A stretch of 45,877 bases of DNA from Gammaproteobacteria bacterium. GTDB taxonomy: Bacteria; Pseudomonadota; Gammaproteobacteria; Thiohalomonadales; Thiohalomonadaceae. The translations under genes were made by a program, and so were the position numbers. This document shows, piece after piece, positions 42,327-45,877 of this stretch (positions within the stretch are counted from its first letter, which is position 1; each line of letters starts with the position of its first letter). The stretch spans positions 1 to 45,877 of the forward strand of contig JAPHSX010000025.1 in the NCBI GenBank assembly GCA_026196575.1. The letters run 5' to 3'. Under the pieces are notes generated by a model. The model was not told the DNA's origin and ran no database searches. It was given only the letters and a program-made list of their open reading frames with translations.

Positions 42327-42860
42327 TCAGGCCGAGGCGTTGTGGCGGGTCTGCCATTCGGCGAGCGCCGCCGGTAAATTTCCCTCGGCACCGATGCGCT
42401 GCCAGAACTCGCTAAAATCCGTTTGTGCCTCTTCCAGCCTGAATGCCATCTTGTTGCTCTTGTCTTTAAGAAAGCATGCGATATTGGTCTCGACGGTAGC
42501 AAGATAATCGAGGGCGATGTCGTGGGCCGCGGGTGCGCCCTCCAGCTCCAGCAATATCCCCTCGCGATAGGCGTGCAGGATGCCGAATTCACTGCGGTGG
42601 GCGAAGCTTGCGGCGGTCGCCTCACGCTCACGGCTGAGGTGGACATAGAAGGCGTGGTCGCCATATTTTTGATCGAGACGGCCGAGGAACCAGCTGAGGC
42701 GGTTGTCGGCCTCGATGTGGTTGGCCGGGTAGTTGAGGCGCTGCGGGCCGATGAGTCCGCAGCGCGACTCATGCAGCGCGCTGTAGTTGCGAATGTGGCT
42801 ACAGGCGCGGATGAAGGTGGTGGAGCCGCAGCGGCCGCTGTTGAGGATAAAGATGTTCAT
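42327..42860 (-). CDS. Small sulfotransferase-like protein
   Basis: A 177-residue protein whose N-terminus MNIFILNSGRCGSTTF fits the 5'-phosphosulfate loop of PAPS-dependent sulfotransferases (residues 7-16, GRCGST). LSREREATAASFAHRSEFG resembles the 3'-phosphate binding block with its arginine and serine. It is shorter than most sulfotransferases (250-300 residues). The ATG overlaps the stop of the glycosyltransferase-like gene (TGATG), so the two are coupled. I infer sulfation of a sugar or lipid made with its neighbours; the acceptor is unknown. Confidence 0.72.
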   Translation of the reverse strand: MNIFILNSGRCGSTTFIRACSHIRNYSALHESRCGLIGPQRLNYPANHIEADNRLSWFLGRLDQKYGDHAFYVHLSREREATAASFAHRSEFGILHAYREGILLELEGAPAAHDIALDYLATVETNIACFLKDKSNKMAFRLEEAQTDFSEFWQRIGAEGNLPAALAEWQTRHNASA

Positions 42861-44554
42861 CAAGGGTTTGTCCCGCTAGCCAGCACGCCTTCCCAGCGCA
42901 CTCGGTCGTCCTGGTAGCTGAGGAGGGCGCCAACGATCTGCTGCCGGCGCCGGGCGCGGTGCGCGCTAGAGCGGATCTGTCGATAACCTGCGGCGTCATC
43001 CCCGAAGTTGTCCTCCATATTGGTGATGAATCGCTGGAACTGCTCTCGGGTGGCCACCAGCGCTTCACCCTGTTGCCACCACTGATCACGCCCTTCAAAC
43101 AGGGCGCGCAGGGCGGCGATCTGCTGCATGATCTCTCCATGGCGGGTAGTGTAGTTGTGTAACATCTCGGTCTCGACCTGCTGCACCAGCGCCTCAACCT
43201 CGGCCGCGCTCAGCACCGTTGCCGGGTAGCCCTGTGCGGTGAGCCGCTCCATCGAGAAGAGCATCACATCACCAAAAAACTGCCGCTCGAACTCGCCGCA
43301 GAGGTCGACCGTGTGCTGCTCGCGTTCGATCCCCGGACGAAACTCCGACTGGCCCGTCTCCTCCACGGTGCGCTTGTGCAGCATCGGCAGGTTGGCGGAG
43401 ACAAATTTATCGCCAAGTTCCGCCTTGATGATGCGCCCCAGTACCGGACCTGCCATGCGCAGTTTTAATGTGGCGAAGGGGATGAAGTAGCGCAGTGCCG
43501 TGGCACGAAAACAGTAGTTGCCGGTGTAGACGGTACGCGCCGGGGTGATGCTCTCGGCCAGGGGGCGGTGTTCGTAGTAGCTCTTGCGTGTCGGGTGTTC
43601 GCCGTCGAAGAAGCGGTTGAGCTGGGCGGCGAAGTCGGTGAGGCAGGCAGCGTGGTCATGGTCACCCGCGAGGGTGCACCGGTAGTCGAAGGTCCCCCCC
43701 CTGGTCTTGAAACCGAACAGGTCGGCCATGTCGTGGTAGGCCGCATCATCACAGCTTTGCCGCGGCGTGCCATGAAAGTGGCAGGGGATGCTGGCCATGG
43801 TGTGGGCCATCGCGCCGAGGAAGGTGCTGACATCCGCGAGAAATCTGCCGGCCATCACGGCGGGGGAAACCGGCGGGTCACCCACCACCTTGCCGGTGAG
43901 AATGGCGACATCGCGCTCGCTGAAGATCCTGTCCAGCTGATAGAGGTAGTTGATGGCGTAGAGGTTGCGCTCGCCAGAGGGGGTTGCCACCTTGACCTGA
44001 AACTCCTGGTCGCTGTCGATGAAATAGATAAGGATATCGTCACGCCCCGCCACCATCTCGTTGAGCTTAAGGTAGGCGATGTTGCGCATCAGCGAGGCGC
44101 CCTTGTGGTAGAAGGCACTGACGGGGGTGTCGCCAATGATCGGCATCAGCCCGCTACGGCTGGCGCTATCAAGTCGATCCAGTTGCGCCAACTGCTCATG
44201 CTGACCGAAGTAGTGGCAGGTGAGGCCGCGTTGATCATAATCGGCGGCGATCTGGCGGTGACGTTCGATGTTGTCGCTCGCCTTGCTGTCGTCGGCGATC
44301 AGCACCTCGACCATGCGATAGCGTCCCGCCTCCTTGCCACCGTAGCCGAAGGTGTCACACAGCGTCAAGATACTGCCAAGACACGCAGCCAGCTGTTGCG
44401 GGCGGTCGGCCACCGGGATGACGATGATGAAGTGGTGGCACGGCTCATCGCCAGGGCGCTGCCGCTCCAGCTCACGAAACTGCTGCTGGTAGACGGCGAG
44501 CCGCTGCGCGTTATCGGGTTGCTGCCACAGCGCCGTTTCCAGTTGCTCAATCAT
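42860..44554 (-). CDS. Glycosyltransferase-like (GT-A fold) protein, unknown specificity
   Basis: A 564-residue soluble protein with no membrane helix. A GT2-like N-terminus has FIIVIPVADRPQQLAACLGSIL (about 42-63), ADDSKASDN (87-95), and a DxD-type FIDSDQEF (Asp180/Asp182), probable nucleotide-sugar and metal sites. The next part, with MRNIAYLKLNEM and AILTGKVVGDPPVSP, looks like an acceptor domain. The C-terminal third is helical and Gln/Glu-rich. It lies five bases after the TPP-enzyme gene and overlaps the sulfotransferase. I cannot place it in a named family with confidence. Confidence 0.68.
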   Translation of the reverse strand: MIEQLETALWQQPDNAQRLAVYQQQFRELERQRPGDEPCHHFIIVIPVADRPQQLAACLGSILTLCDTFGYGGKEAGRYRMVEVLIADDSKASDNIERHRQIAADYDQRGLTCHYFGQHEQLAQLDRLDSASRSGLMPIIGDTPVSAFYHKGASLMRNIAYLKLNEMVAGRDDILIYFIDSDQEFQVKVATPSGERNLYAINYLYQLDRIFSERDVAILTGKVVGDPPVSPAVMAGRFLADVSTFLGAMAHTMASIPCHFHGTPRQSCDDAAYHDMADLFGFKTRGGTFDYRCTLAGDHDHAACLTDFAAQLNRFFDGEHPTRKSYYEHRPLAESITPARTVYTGNYCFRATALRYFIPFATLKLRMAGPVLGRIIKAELGDKFVSANLPMLHKRTVEETGQSEFRPGIEREQHTVDLCGEFERQFFGDVMLFSMERLTAQGYPATVLSAAEVEALVQQVETEMLHNYTTRHGEIMQQIAALRALFEGRDQWWQQGEALVATREQFQRFITNMEDNFGDDAAGYRQIRSSAHRARRRQQIVGALLSYQDDRVRWEGVLASGTNP

Positions 44555-44559
44555 GACAC

Positions 44560-45877
44560 TTAGCGGCGCGAGGAGTAGTTGGGGAACTTGTCCTTGTTAA
44601 TCACCATCTCGATGAGATTGATGCCGCCGCGCAGATCGTCCTCGGCAAACATCTGTTCAATATCCGCCTCCGATTCAAGCTTGCGATAGTGGATGCCGAA
44701 GGAGTGGGCCAGCGCCGCAAAGTCGGGGTTGATGAAATCGCAGTTGATGTAGCGCCCCTGGTAGTGCTGGTGCTGGTTCTTGCGTATCAGACCCATGGTG
44801 GCGTTGTTGAACAGCAGCACGTTGAGCGGCAGCCGGTAGTTGACCGCGGTCATCAGCTCCATGCAGCACATCTGAAAACCGCCGTCGCCGAGGATGGCGA
44901 AGGTGGGCTTGGGCTCGGCAAAACGGGCGCCGATGGCCGCCGGGATGGCATGGCCCAGCGAGGAGACGCCGGAGTTGGGGTGATAGCGGTTGCCGCTGGC
45001 CACCTGGAAGAAATTCTGCGCGAAGATGATGTTGTCGTCGAACACCACCGCGTCTTTCGGGAAGTGCTGCTCTAGGCTGGAGAAGAACCGCTTCACCAGC
45101 GAGAAACCCGACTGGAAGATCGCATAGTCGTTGTTGGCCGAGCCCTTCAGCTCGGCGATGCGTGCCCGCGTCGCGCTGCCGTCGCGCTGCTCCCCTTCAA
45201 GACGGCGCAGCAGGTCGTGCAGCACCTCGTTAATCTCGCCCTGTACCGCGATATCGGCCTGGAATACCTTGTCCAGCTGCTCGGGGTCGTTATCGATCTG
45301 CACCAGGGTGCGCTCGCCAAGCAGCCGCTGCTCCCACAGGTAGCTGGTGCGCTCGTTGAAACTGGCGCCGAGAAAGAGGATGAGGTCGGCGTGCTCCACC
45401 AGGTACTGGTAGGCGTGGCCGCTGGAGGTGACACCGAGGCTGCCAAGGGAGAGCGGCGAGCGCTCGTCGATCACCCCCTTGGCCTTGAGGCTGCTGGCAA
45501 CCGGAATGGCCAGCTGCTCACTGAGCTGTATCACCTGTTGTTGTGCCCCGGAGCGGATCGCGCCGAAACCGGCGACGATCACCGGATTCCTTGCCGCCAG
45601 CAGCGCCTCGGCGATGGCGGCGGTAGAGTGTGAGGCGCCGTTCAGGCGGCGCGGCCGTCGGGTGGTGACGATCTCATCAAGAATGGCATCGTCCACCAGC
45701 TCGCTCTGCACGTTAAAGGGGAAGCTGAGCAGCACCGGGCCGGGGTTGGGGGAGAGCAGGATCTTCGAGGCGCGATTCAGTGCCTGCGCCAGGTAATCGG
45801 TGCGCTCGATGATGCGATTGTAGCGGGTGATCCCCTTGAACAGGGCGAGCTGGTCGATGCTGCCCCCCTCACCCGAG
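44560..45877 (-). CDS. Thiamine-diphosphate enzyme, acetolactate-synthase-like (N-terminus cut)
   Basis: The last 439 residues of a ThDP-dependent enzyme; the start lies beyond the right edge. The visible part begins in the ALFKGITRYNRIIERTDYLA block typical of the N-terminal pyrimidine-binding domain's end, then has the middle domain, and the pyrophosphate-binding domain with LGDGGFQMCCMELMTAVNY and NNATMG, the GDG-to-NN metal motif. It resembles the large subunit of acetolactate synthase, but no small subunit gene is seen. Its partners are a glycosyltransferase-like and a sulfotransferase-like gene, so a role in modified sugars or lipids is more likely than in valine synthesis. Confidence 0.85.
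   Translation of the reverse strand, partial: SGEGGSIDQLALFKGITRYNRIIERTDYLAQALNRASKILLSPNPGPVLLSFPFNVQSELVDDAILDEIVTTRRPRRLNGASHSTAAIAEALLAARNPVIVAGFGAIRSGAQQQVIQLSEQLAIPVASSLKAKGVIDERSPLSLGSLGVTSSGHAYQYLVEHADLILFLGASFNERTSYLWEQRLLGERTLVQIDNDPEQLDKVFQADIAVQGEINEVLHDLLRRLEGEQRDGSATRARIAELKGSANNDYAIFQSGFSLVKRFFSSLEQHFPKDAVVFDDNIIFAQNFFQVASGNRYHPNSGVSSLGHAIPAAIGARFAEPKPTFAILGDGGFQMCCMELMTAVNYRLPLNVLLFNNATMGLIRKNQHQHYQGRYINCDFINPDFAALAHSFGIHYRKLESEADIEQMFAEDDLRGGINLIEMVINKDKFPNYSSRR

Noticed and set aside
44560-45877. Valine/isoleucine acetolactate synthase (ilvB/ilvG)
   Set aside because: No small regulatory subunit gene is beside it, and its coupled partners are glycosyltransferase-like and sulfotransferase-like.

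Overview
The window is a gene-dense, high-G+C chromosomal segment of a gammaproteobacterium. The evidence is synteny as well as gene content. The left end carries coaBC, radC, rpmB, rpmG and mutM, which are neighbours in E. coli; here they are spread out by inserted genes. The middle carries algZ-algR and hemC-hemD-hemX-hemY, the Pseudomonas-type order. Further right, gpmI-envC-yibQ diverge from yibN-grxC-secB-gpsA-trmL, again close to the E. coli order. Added functions (a persulfide-sensor-like ArsR regulator, MSHA-type pilus genes, c-di-GMP turnover, a B12-riboswitch-controlled bluB and formate-tetrahydrofolate ligase) point to a free-living, probably aquatic or sulfur-associated bacterium. 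That lifestyle is inference.

Layout, 1-13 kb: coaBC (cut by the left edge) diverges from radC. A membrane PAS-PAS-GGDEF-EAL protein follows, then rpmB-rpmG with a clear promoter and terminator. Next come a lone hydantoinase A-type gene on the minus strand, a four-gene Gld-type ABC export cassette (ATPase, permease, GldG-like, DUF4340), and mutM. Two structured REP-like repeats flank the ABC cassette. 13-25 kb: a small lipoprotein, a hexose-6-phosphate mutarotase, a ParA-like ATPase, hemY/X/D/C, a periplasmic thioredoxin-fold gene placed between hemC and algR on the opposite strand, algR/algZ, a 2Fe-2S flavoprotein reductase, an SDR protein and a DJ-1 family protein.

24-33 kb: the envelope/cell-division set yibQ, ctpA, envC and gpmI on the minus strand. 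It diverges from a plus-strand run arsR, rhodanese, grxC, trxC, secB and gpsA, with trmL convergent. 33-39 kb: a class 1B-like dihydroorotate dehydrogenase, then a compact MSHA-type pilus locus: mshE ATPase, mshG platform protein, an mshF-position protein, an internally duplicated membrane protein, and an AT-richer MshA-like pilin with its own terminator.

39-46 kb: bluB behind a cobalamin riboswitch, with a 270-bp MITE-like element touching the riboswitch's 5' side. A 30-bp palindrome made only of this element's two ends forms the stop codon and 3' end of mshG. Fhs follows, then a tight operon running in from the right edge: a thiamine-diphosphate enzyme of the acetolactate-synthase type (cut), a glycosyltransferase-like protein and a small sulfotransferase-like protein. 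This last trio, the MITE with its end-only derivative, and the SqrR/BigR-like regulator are the most interesting items. No rRNA, tRNA, CRISPR array or intact transposase was seen.
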